Assembly (NCBI GenBank): GCA_017506735.1
Contig: JAFVMW010000046.1
Location: 92,606-156,605 of the forward strand
Direction: 5' to 3'
Source of the DNA: Oscillospiraceae bacterium
Lineage (GTDB): Bacteria > Bacillota > Clostridia > Oscillospirales > Oscillospiraceae
DNA: 64,000 nt
Of this stretch, positions 51,016 to 58,883 are shown one piece after another. The position numbers were made by a program, and so were the translations under genes. The first letter of the stretch is position 1. The number at the start of each line of letters is the position of its first letter. A model generated the notes under the pieces. That model was not told the origin of the DNA and searched no databases. It saw only the letters and a program-made list of their open reading frames with translations.

Positions 51016-51057
51016 GCTAATTGCATCCATATTAGCAGAAGGCGAGCATTTTTGCAA
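51016..51057 (-). promoter_or_regulatory. Promoter and likely operator of the rpiR gene
   Basis: Minus-strand TTGCAA (51052-51057), 17-nt spacer, TAATAT (51029-51034). GCTAAT-N9-ATTAGC (51016-51036) overlaps the -10 box and start region, a good candidate RpiR operator. Confidence 0.65.
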
Positions 51058-51079
51058 GTCCTCTTTTCAAAAATTGCAT

Positions 51080-51784
51080 TTATTCCGTCAGAAGCTGCTC
51101 CACTTCCCTGGGGCTCAGATACCGCCAGGCGCCGCTGGCCAGTTCGCCCAGGAGCAGCCTGCCCTCGGCAACCCGGAGAAGCTTGGCCACATTCATTCCG
51201 GCGGCCTGGCACATCCGGCGGACCTGACGGTTCCGGCCTTCGTGGATCACCACCTCCAGAACTGCCTTCTCCCCCGTCACCCGGATGGCCCGGACCTTGG
51301 GGGGACGAATCCGGTAGCCGTCCAGCTCGATGGGCTGGGCCAGCGCCTCCAGATTCTCCGGGGTGAAGCCAGTGACCCAGACACGGTAGGTTTTGGTCAC
51401 TTCGTGCCGGGGATGCATGAGCAGATTGGCGAATTCTCCGTCATTTGTGAACAAAAGCAGTCCCTCGGAGTCCATATCCAGACGGCCCACCGGGTAGACC
51501 CGAACGCCGCAGCCGGTGACCAGCTGAGCGGCGTTTTTCCGGCCCTTTTCATCGGACAGGGTGGTCACATAGCCCCGGGGCTTGTTGAGCATCAGATAGA
51601 CCTTTTTCTCCCGTCCGGGCAAGGGCTTGCCCTCCACCCGGATATCATCTTTCTCCTCATCTGCCCGGTCGCCCAGGCTGGCGGTGGCACCGTTGACGGT
51701 GACCAGGCCTGCCTGGATCAGCTCCTCGGCTCTCCGGCGGGAGCAGACGCCCCGGGAGGCGATGATTTTTTGCAAGCGTTCCAT
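51080..51784 (-). CDS. rluB: Pseudouridine synthase, RluB/RsuA family
   Basis: A 234-aa enzyme isomerising uridine in 23S rRNA. N-terminal S4 domain (MERLQKIIASRGVCSRRRAEELI), catalytic Asp in VGRLDMDSEGLLLFTNDG (about 100-117) and the C-terminal GRNRQVRRMCQAAG motif. Last gene of the scp-ytfJ-dacB cluster. Its 5' 67 nt overlap the 3' end of dacB in another frame. Confidence 0.96.
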   Translation of the reverse strand: MERLQKIIASRGVCSRRRAEELIQAGLVTVNGATASLGDRADEEKDDIRVEGKPLPGREKKVYLMLNKPRGYVTTLSDEKGRKNAAQLVTGCGVRVYPVGRLDMDSEGLLLFTNDGEFANLLMHPRHEVTKTYRVWVTGFTPENLEALAQPIELDGYRIRPPKVRAIRVTGEKAVLEVVIHEGRNRQVRRMCQAAGMNVAKLLRVAEGRLLLGELASGAWRYLSPREVEQLLTE

Positions 51785-52872
51785 TTCATTCCTCCAAAAA
51801 TTCTGTCCCAGAGGGACGGTTCCTCAAGCTGCTCCTGGGCCACAGTCTGCCCGAAGCACAGCCGCACTCTGCCGATGACCTGATCGTCCAGCAGCACATA
51901 GCAGATTCCCGCGTCGGCTCCCTGGGTCACCGGTGCATAGACAAAGCCCAGCTCCGGAAGCCGCAGCTCCGGCTGTTCCCCTTCTGTCAGGGGATAGGAA
52001 AAGTCCTCCCCGGCAAGAAGCTCCACGGAGGGCCCCCCTCCCTCCTCCACCTCCACCCGTCCCAGCACCTGACCCCGGGTTACGATGGGAGTCAGGGTAT
52101 AATCCCGGAAGCCCTGCTCCAGGAGGGCTTCGTGATCTGACCAGTCCGAGGGGGCGTTGATGGTTACGCAAACCAGCCGTCTGCCCTCCCGTTGAGCGCT
52201 GGACACCAGAATCCGTCCGGCGGCACGGGTATAACCGGTTTTGACCCCGTCGGCCCCTTCCACACGCCAGAGGAGCTTGTTGTGGTTGGTCAGCTGCCGC
52301 TGTCCCAGCGTCACCTGTTTGGTGGACACGGTCTGGCGGAACACCGGGTCCGTCATGGCATAGGAAGCAAGGGCTGCCAGATCCCGGGCGGTGGAATAAT
52401 GCCCGGGAGCATCCAGTCCATTGGGATTGACAAAGTGGGTATTCTCCAGGCCCAGGGACCGGGCCTTGTCGTTCATCAGCTCGGCGAAGCCCTCCACGGT
52501 GCCGCCGCAGTAGATGGCCAGCGCCACCGCCGCGTCATTGCCGGAACGGAGCATCAGGCCGTAGAGCAGCTCCTGAACGGTCAGGATTTCCCCCTCCTGC
52601 AAATACATGGAGCTGCCCTCCACCCCCACGGCTTCGGCAGGGATCTTCACCCGGTCCAGCACGTTGCACTGCTGGCAGACCACCAGGGCGGTCATGATCT
52701 TTGTGGTACTGGCAATGAGGCTCTGCTCATCGGCCCGTTTTTCGTAAATGACCCGGCCGGTGAGGGCATCCACAAGGATTGCCTTTTCCGCCGAAATCGC
52801 GCCGGCTCTGCCGGGAAAGAAAAGGACGGCCGCCATAAGGATGGCCGCCGTCCCGCGAATCACTCGTTTCAT
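51718..52872 (-). CDS. D-alanyl-D-alanine carboxypeptidase (DacB/DacF type)
   Basis: A 384-aa secreted penicillin-binding protein trimming peptidoglycan stem peptides; sporulation-linked in similar gene clusters. Signal peptide (about 1-25), S-x-x-K motif STTK at 55-58, SGN near 114, KTG near 212 and a C-terminal PBP5-like domain. No SD is clear; ATG at 52872 is chosen, with an in-frame GTG three codons upstream possible. The last 20 or so residues (from KWNACKKSS) are read across the start of rluB and look unlike a PBP tail, so the true end may have shifted by an indel. Confidence 0.9.
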   Translation of the reverse strand: MKRVIRGTAAILMAAVLFFPGRAGAISAEKAILVDALTGRVIYEKRADEQSLIASTTKIMTALVVCQQCNVLDRVKIPAEAVGVEGSSMYLQEGEILTVQELLYGLMLRSGNDAAVALAIYCGGTVEGFAELMNDKARSLGLENTHFVNPNGLDAPGHYSTARDLAALASYAMTDPVFRQTVSTKQVTLGQRQLTNHNKLLWRVEGADGVKTGYTRAAGRILVSSAQREGRRLVCVTINAPSDWSDHEALLEQGFRDYTLTPIVTRGQVLGRVEVEEGGGPSVELLAGEDFSYPLTEGEQPELRLPELGFVYAPVTQGADAGICYVLLDDQVIGRVRLCFGQTVAQEQLEEPSLWDRIFGGMKWNACKKSSPPGASAPAGEPRS

Positions 52873-52911
52873 CCTTTTCACCCGGGAGCAGTATTCCCGG
52901 AAAGGAGTCCA

Positions 52912-53310
52912 TTATTCAGAGACTGCCTGGGAATCGGGCACCTTTCTGTCGATGACGGACACAATTCTGTCCAGGGCATCGGGGATCATCTCCACCACAC
53001 GGTCCGCGGTGGTGCTGGGTGCGCTGGCCACGGGCATCATCCGGACGGACTCGCCCCGGATCACCAGGAATGCGATGGGGGTCACCTTGACGCCGCCGCC
53101 CACGCCGCCGCCGAAGGGCAGCTCGGAATTGGGATTCTTGTTGGCGAAGTCAGATCCGCCGCCGCCAAAGCCAACGCTGACCTTGGACACGGGGATGATG
53201 GTCACGCCGTCGGGGGTGGTGATGGGTGTGCCCACAACGGAGTTCACGTCCACCATTTCACGGATCTTTGCAATTGTGTTTTCCAGCATATTGGGGAGAT
53301 TCTGGCTCAT
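52912..53310 (-). CDS. ytfJ: Sporulation protein YtfJ (GerW family)
   Basis: A 132-aa protein of the GerW family, needed for spore germination steps in Bacillus. The family core is clear: NTIAKIREMVDVNSVVGTPI, then the Gly-rich VSVGFGGGGSDF and GGGVGGGVKVTPIAFLVI segments. In operon with scpA-scpB and dacB, a common Clostridia order. Overlaps the DUF2953 stop. Confidence 0.94.
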   Translation of the reverse strand: MSQNLPNMLENTIAKIREMVDVNSVVGTPITTPDGVTIIPVSKVSVGFGGGGSDFANKNPNSELPFGGGVGGGVKVTPIAFLVIRGESVRMMPVASAPSTTADRVVEMIPDALDRIVSVIDRKVPDSQAVSE

Positions 53311-53942
53311 AGATCAGCACCGCCTTTTCGTTTTTTCTGAATGGATAGATAGGTTTTCAATGCCCGGATGCCGTAGCATACCACCAGGCTGATGATTCTG
53401 CCAAGGGTGATGGTCAGATCCAGCCGGGCTGAGATGGTGGTTTGGTCCGCGGCAAAGTCGCAGCTGATGTGTACATCCTGTTTTTTGATGACGAACAGCC
53501 GCTGAAGCTGGCTCATCAGCGCAGCCAGGGATGCATTGGCTCTGCCGTAATTTACCGCCAGGTCACAGGGGTCATCCCCTGCCATAGTCATATGAAGCTT
53601 CAGCCAGTCCAGCCGCAGCTTCCTGCGCAAATCCCCCAGGAAGTCCACCACCAGCCCCACAAAGGGCCAGAAATCCAGGATGGAGCCGCCTTTGGCATCC
53701 GGGTCGCCCTGGGGCTGCTTCTGCTTTTTTTCCTTCGCCGCGGGAGGCTTCTGCTTTTTCTCTTTTTCCTGTTTCGGCTTTTCTTTTTTGGGTTTGGCCT
53801 TTTTTTTCATCGGGAAAACCTGTATTTTCACAGGTCCGGCGATGATCCTTACGAGAGGGCCGTTCTCGTCATAGATCACAGACACGCCAAGGGGAAGCAC
53901 CGCAAGGACAGTGATGATCCCCAGCGCAATGAGCCAGCCCAT
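53307..53942 (-). CDS. DUF2953 domain-containing protein
   Basis: A 211-aa membrane-associated protein: one N-terminal helix (residues 1-20), a Lys/Pro/Glu-rich linker (about 45-82), then the DUF2953 region ending in HISCDFAADQTTISARLDL and a hydrophobic IISLVVCYGIRALKTYL segment. Family of unknown function that sits next to ytfJ in spore formers. Translationally linked to ytfJ (4-nt overlap) and scpB (1-nt overlap). Confidence 0.9.
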   Translation of the reverse strand: MGWLIALGIITVLAVLPLGVSVIYDENGPLVRIIAGPVKIQVFPMKKKAKPKKEKPKQEKEKKQKPPAAKEKKQKQPQGDPDAKGGSILDFWPFVGLVVDFLGDLRRKLRLDWLKLHMTMAGDDPCDLAVNYGRANASLAALMSQLQRLFVIKKQDVHISCDFAADQTTISARLDLTITLGRIISLVVCYGIRALKTYLSIQKKRKGGADL

Positions 53943-54502
53943 TACGTCTGCTCCCCTGCCGGCTCCGACAGGGATTCCGCAGAGCCGAAGCTGACCCGTT
54001 CAATCTCCGGCAGCTCCTCCAGGGAGTTCAGACCGAAGGTCCGCAGGAAATCCGGGGTGGTGGCGTATTGAATGGGTCTGCCGGGAACATTCAGACGGCC
54101 TGCTTCGCAGATCAGCTTCTTGTTCAGCAGCGCGGAGATGGAATAGGAGGAATCCACACCCCGGATCTGCTCCACCATGGCCTTGGTGGCTGGCTGGTAA
54201 TATGCGATGATCGTCAAAGACTCCAGCTGGGCACCGGAGAGCTTGGGGGGCTTCCGGGTTTCCAGTGCCTTGGTGACGTAATCCGCCATTTCACCGGAGG
54301 ATACCATCTGGTAAGCATCCTCCAGACGGATGATCCGGATGCCGCGGCGCTGGAAGGCATAGGCATCTGCCAGGGCATTGGCAGCCTTGCGGACCTCCTC
54401 CGGATCTGATTCCAGCGCGAAGGCCAGGCGGCCTGCTTCCACCGTTTCTCCGGCGGCGAAGAGGATGGCTTCAATGGCTCTTTGCAGTTGTTCAAAATCC
54501 AT
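53942..54502 (-). CDS. scpB: Segregation and condensation protein B
   Basis: A 186-aa winged-helix subunit of the SMC-ScpAB condensin. Family segments EAILFAAGETV near the start, LSGAQLESLTIIAYYQPATKA and EQIRGVDSSYSISALLNKKLI are visible. Overlaps scpA at TGATG. Confidence 0.96.
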   Translation of the reverse strand: MDFEQLQRAIEAILFAAGETVEAGRLAFALESDPEEVRKAANALADAYAFQRRGIRIIRLEDAYQMVSSGEMADYVTKALETRKPPKLSGAQLESLTIIAYYQPATKAMVEQIRGVDSSYSISALLNKKLICEAGRLNVPGRPIQYATTPDFLRTFGLNSLEELPEIERVSFGSAESLSEPAGEQT

Positions 54503-55302
54503 CAGAGCTCCTCCTTCCTTTGATATTGCTCCGGCACCTGGCGCAGATGGACCTCGGGGTTTTCGCCGGTGAGATCATCCTCCAGGGTTACGGAATTGGT
54601 CTTGCACAGATCAAGCAGGGCCAGGAATGTGGCCACAACTTCAGACCGGGAACGGTTGCCGGAAAACAGGCTCTTCAGCCGGAGCACACCGTTCTGGATC
54701 AGGCGGCGGACCAGCTGGGCGGCCTTTTTGCCCACGGGATAGGGCTCCTTGCCCACGATGCCCTTGAAATTCACGGTGGGCGGAGGCAGCAGGCGGGCAT
54801 TGCGCTCAGCGATGCTGTCCAGGGCCTTCAGAAGATCCTCGGGGGTATGCATATAGCGGTAGGTTTTGTCCCTGCGCAAAGGCTCCGGATGCTTGGTGAA
54901 CAGGCAGCGGCCGATCTCATTCCGGGGTTCCAGCACGGCTACCGCTTTGCGAATCTCGCCGATGGCTTCCTTCCGTTCACGCTCCTCCAGAGATTTGCGG
55001 AGCAGATCCAGCTCGGACTCGGCTTCTTCCTTCTCTGCCTGGGACAGGAGCATTTTGGTTTTGATCAGCATCAGATGGGAGGCCATGGTGATGAATTCAC
55101 TGGCAATCTCCATATCAAGACGCTTCATTTCCTCCAGATAGGCCAGGTACTGCTCTAAAATGGCGGTGATGCTCACATTCTGAATCTCGATCTTATTTTT
55201 GCTCAGCAGCAGAAAGATCACATCCAGAGGGCCTTCGAAATCCTCCATCTCCTCGGTTTTGGAGCGGACGATGCCCTCAAGCTTGTATTTCGGTTCGGTC
55301 AT
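54502..55302 (-). CDS. scpA: Segregation and condensation protein A
   Basis: A 266-aa kleisin that bridges SMC heads. N-terminal DFEGPLDVIFLLLSKNKIEI (about 20-39) and EFITMASHLMLIKTKMLL (about 62-80) motifs and a C-terminal winged-helix (VATFLALLDLCKTNSVTLEDD) are typical. Expressed with scpB and a site-2 protease. Confidence 0.96.
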   Translation of the reverse strand: MTEPKYKLEGIVRSKTEEMEDFEGPLDVIFLLLSKNKIEIQNVSITAILEQYLAYLEEMKRLDMEIASEFITMASHLMLIKTKMLLSQAEKEEAESELDLLRKSLEERERKEAIGEIRKAVAVLEPRNEIGRCLFTKHPEPLRRDKTYRYMHTPEDLLKALDSIAERNARLLPPPTVNFKGIVGKEPYPVGKKAAQLVRRLIQNGVLRLKSLFSGNRSRSEVVATFLALLDLCKTNSVTLEDDLTGENPEVHLRQVPEQYQRKEEL

Positions 55303-55310
55303 GGAACCTC

Positions 55311-56003
55311 CTAGAAGTAAAGCGCAGCCAGCAGGTCAATGGGCCACAGGCACAGCAGCTCCAGCACGTTCAGAACCGCGGTGCGCATGGCTTCCAGAGG
55401 GCCGTCCAGAATTCCGGTGAACAGCAGACCCATGAGCAGCAGGGTGCCGTAGCGCTCATAGCGCATGAGCTTCCAGTACCACTGGGCAGGAATCACCGCG
55501 AACAGGATCTTCGAACCGTCCAGGGGCGGAATCGGCAGCAGATTGAATACCGCCAGACCCACACTCAGCGTTGCCGTATAGACGAAAAACAGGGTCAGAT
55601 AGTAAAGCGCCGTGCTTTCGGTAACAAACTGATAAAAGGCCGACACGGCGTAGCAGAGCATGGCGAGGGCCGCCAGCACCAGATTGCTCACCGGGCCTGC
55701 CAGGGCAGTAACCGCCATACCCAGCTTCGGATTTTTGAACCGGCGCATATCCACGGGCACAGGCTTTGCCCAGCCGAAGCGGACAGTGGCCAGCATAATC
55801 AAACCCACAATGTCAATATGCTTCATGGGGTTCAGGGAAAGACGGCCCATCCGCTTGGCGGTGGGATCGCCCAGAAGGTATGCAGTCAGACCGTGGCACA
55901 TCTCATGAAAGGTGATGCAAAGCAGACAGCTTGCCACGGTGATCAGCAGCACCCATAGATTCTCAAACTGAAGCTGGGCAAACCAGCCGCGCAGTGCCTC
56001 CAA
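55311..56003 (-). CDS. Site-2 protease family protein (M50)
   Basis: A 230-aa membrane metalloprotease. Zinc motif HEMCH near residues 36-40, NLLPIPPLDGSK (N-x-x-P-x-x-P-x-D-G) near 180-190, with five to six hydrophobic segments. The start is taken as TTG at 56003, seven nt after GGGAGG; upstream in-frame ATG codons lie inside the promoter. Typically placed before scpA in Firmicutes; substrate unknown. First gene of the minus-strand scp cluster. Confidence 0.9.
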   Translation of the reverse strand: MEALRGWFAQLQFENLWVLLITVASCLLCITFHEMCHGLTAYLLGDPTAKRMGRLSLNPMKHIDIVGLIMLATVRFGWAKPVPVDMRRFKNPKLGMAVTALAGPVSNLVLAALAMLCYAVSAFYQFVTESTALYYLTLFFVYTATLSVGLAVFNLLPIPPLDGSKILFAVIPAQWYWKLMRYERYGTLLLMGLLFTGILDGPLEAMRTAVLNVLELLCLWPIDLLAALYF

Positions 56004-56039
56004 CAGGACACCTCCCAAATCTAACCATAATTTGGCTAC

Positions 56040-56068
56040 ATTATAGCATTGTTTGCCATCCGGCGCAA
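56040..56068 (-). promoter_or_regulatory. Promoter of the site-2 protease-scpAB operon
   Basis: Minus-strand TTGCGC, 17-nt spacer, TATAAT. Confidence 0.65.
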
Positions 56069-56104
56069 GGGCTTCCTGAAAAAAACCATTTTTCGCCAGA
56101 AACG

Positions 56105-56133
56105 TTGCATTTTCTGGAAAAGCATGATATAGT
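56105..56133 (+). promoter_or_regulatory. Promoter of the 56168-56473 gene
   Basis: TTGCAT, 17-nt spacer, TATAGT. Confidence 0.7.
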
Positions 56134-56167
56134 ATTTTCAATCATGACCGTAACGGAGGTTTTCGCA

Positions 56168-56473
56168 ATGGCTACCAAGAAACAGCGGCGGCGTAACCAG
56201 TTCAGACAGCTGGAGCGCGGCCTTACGATGGTGATTCTCGCAGATCTGGTTCTGTTTATTCTGACGCTGGCCGCAGGAGGCTCCGGCATCGGCTGGCTGA
56301 AGGTGATTGTCGGCCTTTGCGCCATCCTGATTTCCGGTTTGGGCGGTACGTTCCTGGTGCTGATCAACGAGCATAAGCGCAGAAGAAGCTGGTGGATGCT
56401 GTCCGCCTTCGCGTCATTGCTGGTGTGTACCCTGGTTTCTCTGATCACCGGCTATCCCTTCCCTGCCCCGTAA
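56168..56473 (+). CDS. Small hypothetical membrane protein
   Basis: A 101-aa protein starting MATKKQRRRNQFRQLERG with a basic N-terminus, then three hydrophobic segments (about 20-40, 46-68, 76-95) separated by a basic INEHKRRRSWW loop. No family recognised. ATG at 56168 follows GGAGG; the frame extends upstream without an SD. Own promoter and terminator. Confidence 0.8.
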   Translation: MATKKQRRRNQFRQLERGLTMVILADLVLFILTLAAGGSGIGWLKVIVGLCAILISGLGGTFLVLINEHKRRRSWWMLSAFASLLVCTLVSLITGYPFPAP

Positions 56474-56490
56474 GCTTTCTGAATACCTGG

Positions 56491-56523
56491 CTGCGCTGTT
56501 CCCTGGGGGCGGCGCAGTTTTTT
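56491..56523 (+). terminator. Terminator of the small membrane protein gene
   Basis: CTGCGC / GCGCAG arms around an internal partly paired GC loop, followed by six T. Confidence 0.7.
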
Positions 56524-56577
56524 GGTTCTGTTTTCCTCAGCGGCGCATAGGCTGTCACCGGAAGGGAGGAATGCCCA

Positions 56578-56838
56578 ATGGCGGAAAACGGCGGAAAGCT
56601 TGCCCACAAGCTGATTCTGGAGGAACGGGGACGGCTGAATCTCACCGGAGCCAGGGAGGTCATTCGGTTTGATGAATCGCTGGTGGAGCTGGGAACGGAT
56701 CAGGGTGTTGTGGTAATTCAGGGAAACGGCCTGCGGCTGAAGTGCCTGTCTGTGGAGGATGGGGGTGTGGTAATTCAGGGGCAGATCGATCTGATCGCCT
56801 ATGACGCGCCCCGGGGCCGCCGGGGGCTGTTCCGTTGA
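56578..56838 (+). CDS. yabP: Sporulation protein YabP
   Basis: An 86-aa YabP/YqfC-family protein: HKLILEERGRLNLTGAREVI followed by FDESLVELGTDQGVVVIQG and GLRLKCLSVEDGGVVIQGQI. Mother-cell sporulation protein of undefined role, always before yabQ. A stretch upstream (about 56526-56556, TTCTGTTTT then CATAGGCT) aligns loosely with the sigma-E-like sequence before spoIVA. Overlaps yabQ by 4 nt. Confidence 0.9.
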   Translation: MAENGGKLAHKLILEERGRLNLTGAREVIRFDESLVELGTDQGVVVIQGNGLRLKCLSVEDGGVVIQGQIDLIAYDAPRGRRGLFR

Positions 56839-57515
56839 CGGGTCCGGCGCTGGCCGGACTCCGGCTCATGGGATGCACGGGAATCGGCGTGGGAATCGGC
56901 TTGGGAATGGATCTGGTACAGCCCCTGGCCATCCGGCATAAGCTGTTCTACCAGCTTTTTTCATCGGTTCTGATCATCACCGGATGGCTTTATGCCTGCT
57001 TCGCCGTCTGCGCCTGCGATATCCGGATGGGATGGATTCTGGGAATCTGGGCAGGCTGGTTCGTCTGGGAACGGACCGCCGGAAGGTGGGTGCGAAGACT
57101 GGCTGCCCTTTTTTGGGGTGGCTTTGCCCGAATTCTGGCCTGGCTTCTTACACCAGTTGATTTAATTTTGAAAAAAATAAGGAAAATTGAAAAATTTTAC
57201 TTTGCAACCGTGAAAAAATGGGTTACAATAGGATGGACTAAGCGTCGGAATCACCGACATTCTACCGGAGGGCCAGCAAATGCGCAGACTGAAGCAATTT
57301 TTCCAGAATTACAGGCTGGTTCGCCAGTACACATCCCCCCTGCTGAAGGCAGCGGTATTCTCCGCTGTGGCATTGTGTACGGTGACGCTGCTGGCCCTGG
57401 GTCTGTCCATTCAGGAAAAGGAAACCGAACTGGCCCTGCTTCAGGAACAGACCGCCGCCCTGGCCCTGGAAAACGCAGAGCTGCAGGCCCGGGTGGACGC
57501 ACTGGGCACCGCTGA
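56835..57515 (+). CDS. yabQ: Spore cortex biosynthesis protein YabQ
   Basis: A membrane protein needed for spore cortex formation, read here as 226 aa. Residues 1-130 show the expected hydrophobic segments (LFYQLFSSVLIITGWLYAC, ILGIWAGWFVWE, LAWLLTPVDLI) and the basic KKIRKIEKFYFATVKKW helix. The last 78 residues are translated from the +1 frame of divIC and are Gly/Pro/Arg-rich with no family likeness. Either the gene genuinely overlaps divIC by 236 nt or a stop was lost by an indel just before 57280. Confidence 0.85.
   Translation: MTGPALAGLRLMGCTGIGVGIGLGMDLVQPLAIRHKLFYQLFSSVLIITGWLYACFAVCACDIRMGWILGIWAGWFVWERTAGRWVRRLAALFWGGFARILAWLLTPVDLILKKIRKIEKFYFATVKKWVTIGWTKRRNHRHSTGGPANAQTEAIFPELQAGSPVHIPPAEGSGILRCGIVYGDAAGPGSVHSGKGNRTGPASGTDRRPGPGKRRAAGPGGRTGHR
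57202..57229 (+). promoter_or_regulatory. Promoter of divIC inside yabQ
   Basis: TTGCAA, 16-nt spacer, TACAAT, 51 nt before the divIC start. It lets divIC be expressed in vegetative cells independently of the sporulation genes upstream. Confidence 0.7.
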
Positions 57516-57588
57516 ATCCTATCGGCAGATCGCCGCGGAGGAGCTGGGTCTGGTTGATCCGGATACCATCGTTTTTGTAACAGATTAA
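57280..57588 (+). CDS. divIC: Septum formation initiator (DivIC/FtsB family)
   Basis: A 102-aa division protein: one transmembrane helix (about residues 22-42) followed by a leucine-rich coiled coil (EKETELALLQEQTAALALE and on) and the conserved ending AAEELGLVDPDTIVFV. Part of the DivIB-DivIC-FtsL complex at the septum. SD GGAGG is 8 nt before ATG. Entirely separate promoter from yabPQ. Confidence 0.93.
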   Translation: MRRLKQFFQNYRLVRQYTSPLLKAAVFSAVALCTVTLLALGLSIQEKETELALLQEQTAALALENAELQARVDALGTAESYRQIAAEELGLVDPDTIVFVTD

Positions 57589-57612
57589 AGTTTGGAGGAA
57601 AAGAACACTAGT

Positions 57613-58113
57613 ATGGAGTTAACCGTGGGAGCTGTCCTTGAGGGCAAGGTAAAATCGATCACCAATTTCGGCGCATTTATTGCGCTTCCCGAAAACAAGA
57701 CCGGCATGGTACATATCTCTGAGATTGCCAATGCCTATGTCAGCGACATCCGGCAGCATCTGACCGAGGGCCAGGATGTGAAGGTCATGGTCATTGCCGT
57801 GGACCCGGCAGGTAAGATCAATCTGTCCATGAAGCGTCTGGAGCCCAAGCCCCAGAATGCCGAGCGGCCTGCCCGTCCTGCATTCCGCCGGGAGAACGGC
57901 GCCCAGAACGGGCAGACCGGCACCCAGAACCGTCCCCAGGGCAGCAATCGTCCTGCTCCTGCGGAAAAGCGTGCCGCCGCTCCGGTTCCGCCCCCTGCAC
58001 CCAAGACCGCGGATCAGCTCTTTGAGGAAAAGCTGAAGGCTTTCATGTCTGAGTCCGACTCCAAGCTGTCCGGTATGCGTGCCGACCACCGCACCAAGAG
58101 CCGCAGACGCTAA
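57613..58113 (+). CDS. yabR: S1 RNA-binding domain protein (YabR-like)
   Basis: A 166-aa protein: one S1 domain (residues 1-75, VGAVLEGKVKSITNFGAFIA, GMVHISEIANAYVSDI) and a Pro/Ala/Arg/Gln-rich disordered tail ending in basic residues. Bacillus YabR lies in the same place after divIC. The only in-frame ATG is 57613; the best SD (GGAGG at 57594-57598) is 14 nt away, an unusually long spacing, so initiation may be weak or use an intermediate site. Confidence 0.9.
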   Translation: MELTVGAVLEGKVKSITNFGAFIALPENKTGMVHISEIANAYVSDIRQHLTEGQDVKVMVIAVDPAGKINLSMKRLEPKPQNAERPARPAFRRENGAQNGQTGTQNRPQGSNRPAPAEKRAAAPVPPPAPKTADQLFEEKLKAFMSESDSKLSGMRADHRTKSRRR

Positions 58114-58120
58114 TCATCTC

Positions 58121-58145
58121 AGGGCTGCCCGATTTCGGCAGCCCT
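58121..58145 (+). terminator. Hairpin after yabR
   Basis: 9-bp stem AGGGCTGCC / GGCAGCCCT with a 7-nt loop; tail GCTTCT is weakly T-rich. Confidence 0.5.
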
Positions 58146-58165
58146 GCTTCTACGAAAGGAATGCT

Positions 58166-58864
58166 ATGTCCACAGTTTTGATCACCGGCGGTTCCCGTGG
58201 CATCGGCGCAGCCACCGTAAGGCAGTTTGCCGGAGCCGGACACCGGGTGTATTTTCTTTACGAAAAGGAACATAAGGCCGCTGCCCAGGTGGCGGCAGAA
58301 ACCGGCGCGGTGGCCATCTGCGCGGACGTGGCTGACCGGGAGGCGGTCAGCAATGCCTTCCGGCGCTTGCCGGACCTGGACATTCTGGTGTGCAACGCCG
58401 GAATCTCCATCGCCGGGCTTATGAGCATGCTCTCCCCGGAGGACTGGGACCGGCTGTTTGATGTGAATGTGAAAGGCGTTTACCACTGCGTCAACGCGGC
58501 CATGCCCTTCTTCCTTGCCAAACAGGCCGGCTCCATCGTTACTGTCAGCTCCATGTGGGGCCAGGTAGGTGGCAGCTGCGAGGTGGCATACTCCGCCACC
58601 AAGGGCGCGGTCATCGCCATGAGCAAGGCGCTGGCAAAGGAGCTGGGACCCTCGGGCATCCGGGTGAACTGCGTGGCCCCCGGCGTGATATTGACCGATA
58701 TGTGCGCCGACATCGAACCGGAGATCCTGGAGGAGCTCCGGCAGGAATCCCCCATCGGGATGAACGGCAGACCCGAGGATGTGGCTGCCGCCATTGCATA
58801 CATCGCCAATGCGCCCTTTGTCACTGGTCAGGTGCTGGGAGTCAACGGCGGATTTGTCATTTAA
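58166..58864 (+). CDS. SDR family oxidoreductase (FabG-like)
   Basis: A 232-aa short-chain dehydrogenase. NAD(P)-binding TGGSRGIG at residues 7-14, NAG motif CNAGISIAG near 77, catalytic Ser-Tyr-Lys as SSMWGQVG then YSATKGAV (Tyr-x-x-x-Lys near 143-147). Might be 3-oxoacyl-ACP reductase or another carbonyl reductase; no fatty-acid genes flank it. SD AAAGGAA. Stands 20 nt before rpiB. Confidence 0.93.
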   Translation: MSTVLITGGSRGIGAATVRQFAGAGHRVYFLYEKEHKAAAQVAAETGAVAICADVADREAVSNAFRRLPDLDILVCNAGISIAGLMSMLSPEDWDRLFDVNVKGVYHCVNAAMPFFLAKQAGSIVTVSSMWGQVGGSCEVAYSATKGAVIAMSKALAKELGPSGIRVNCVAPGVILTDMCADIEPEILEELRQESPIGMNGRPEDVAAAIAYIANAPFVTGQVLGVNGGFVI

Positions 58865-58883
58865 CTTTTAGGAGGAAATCAAA

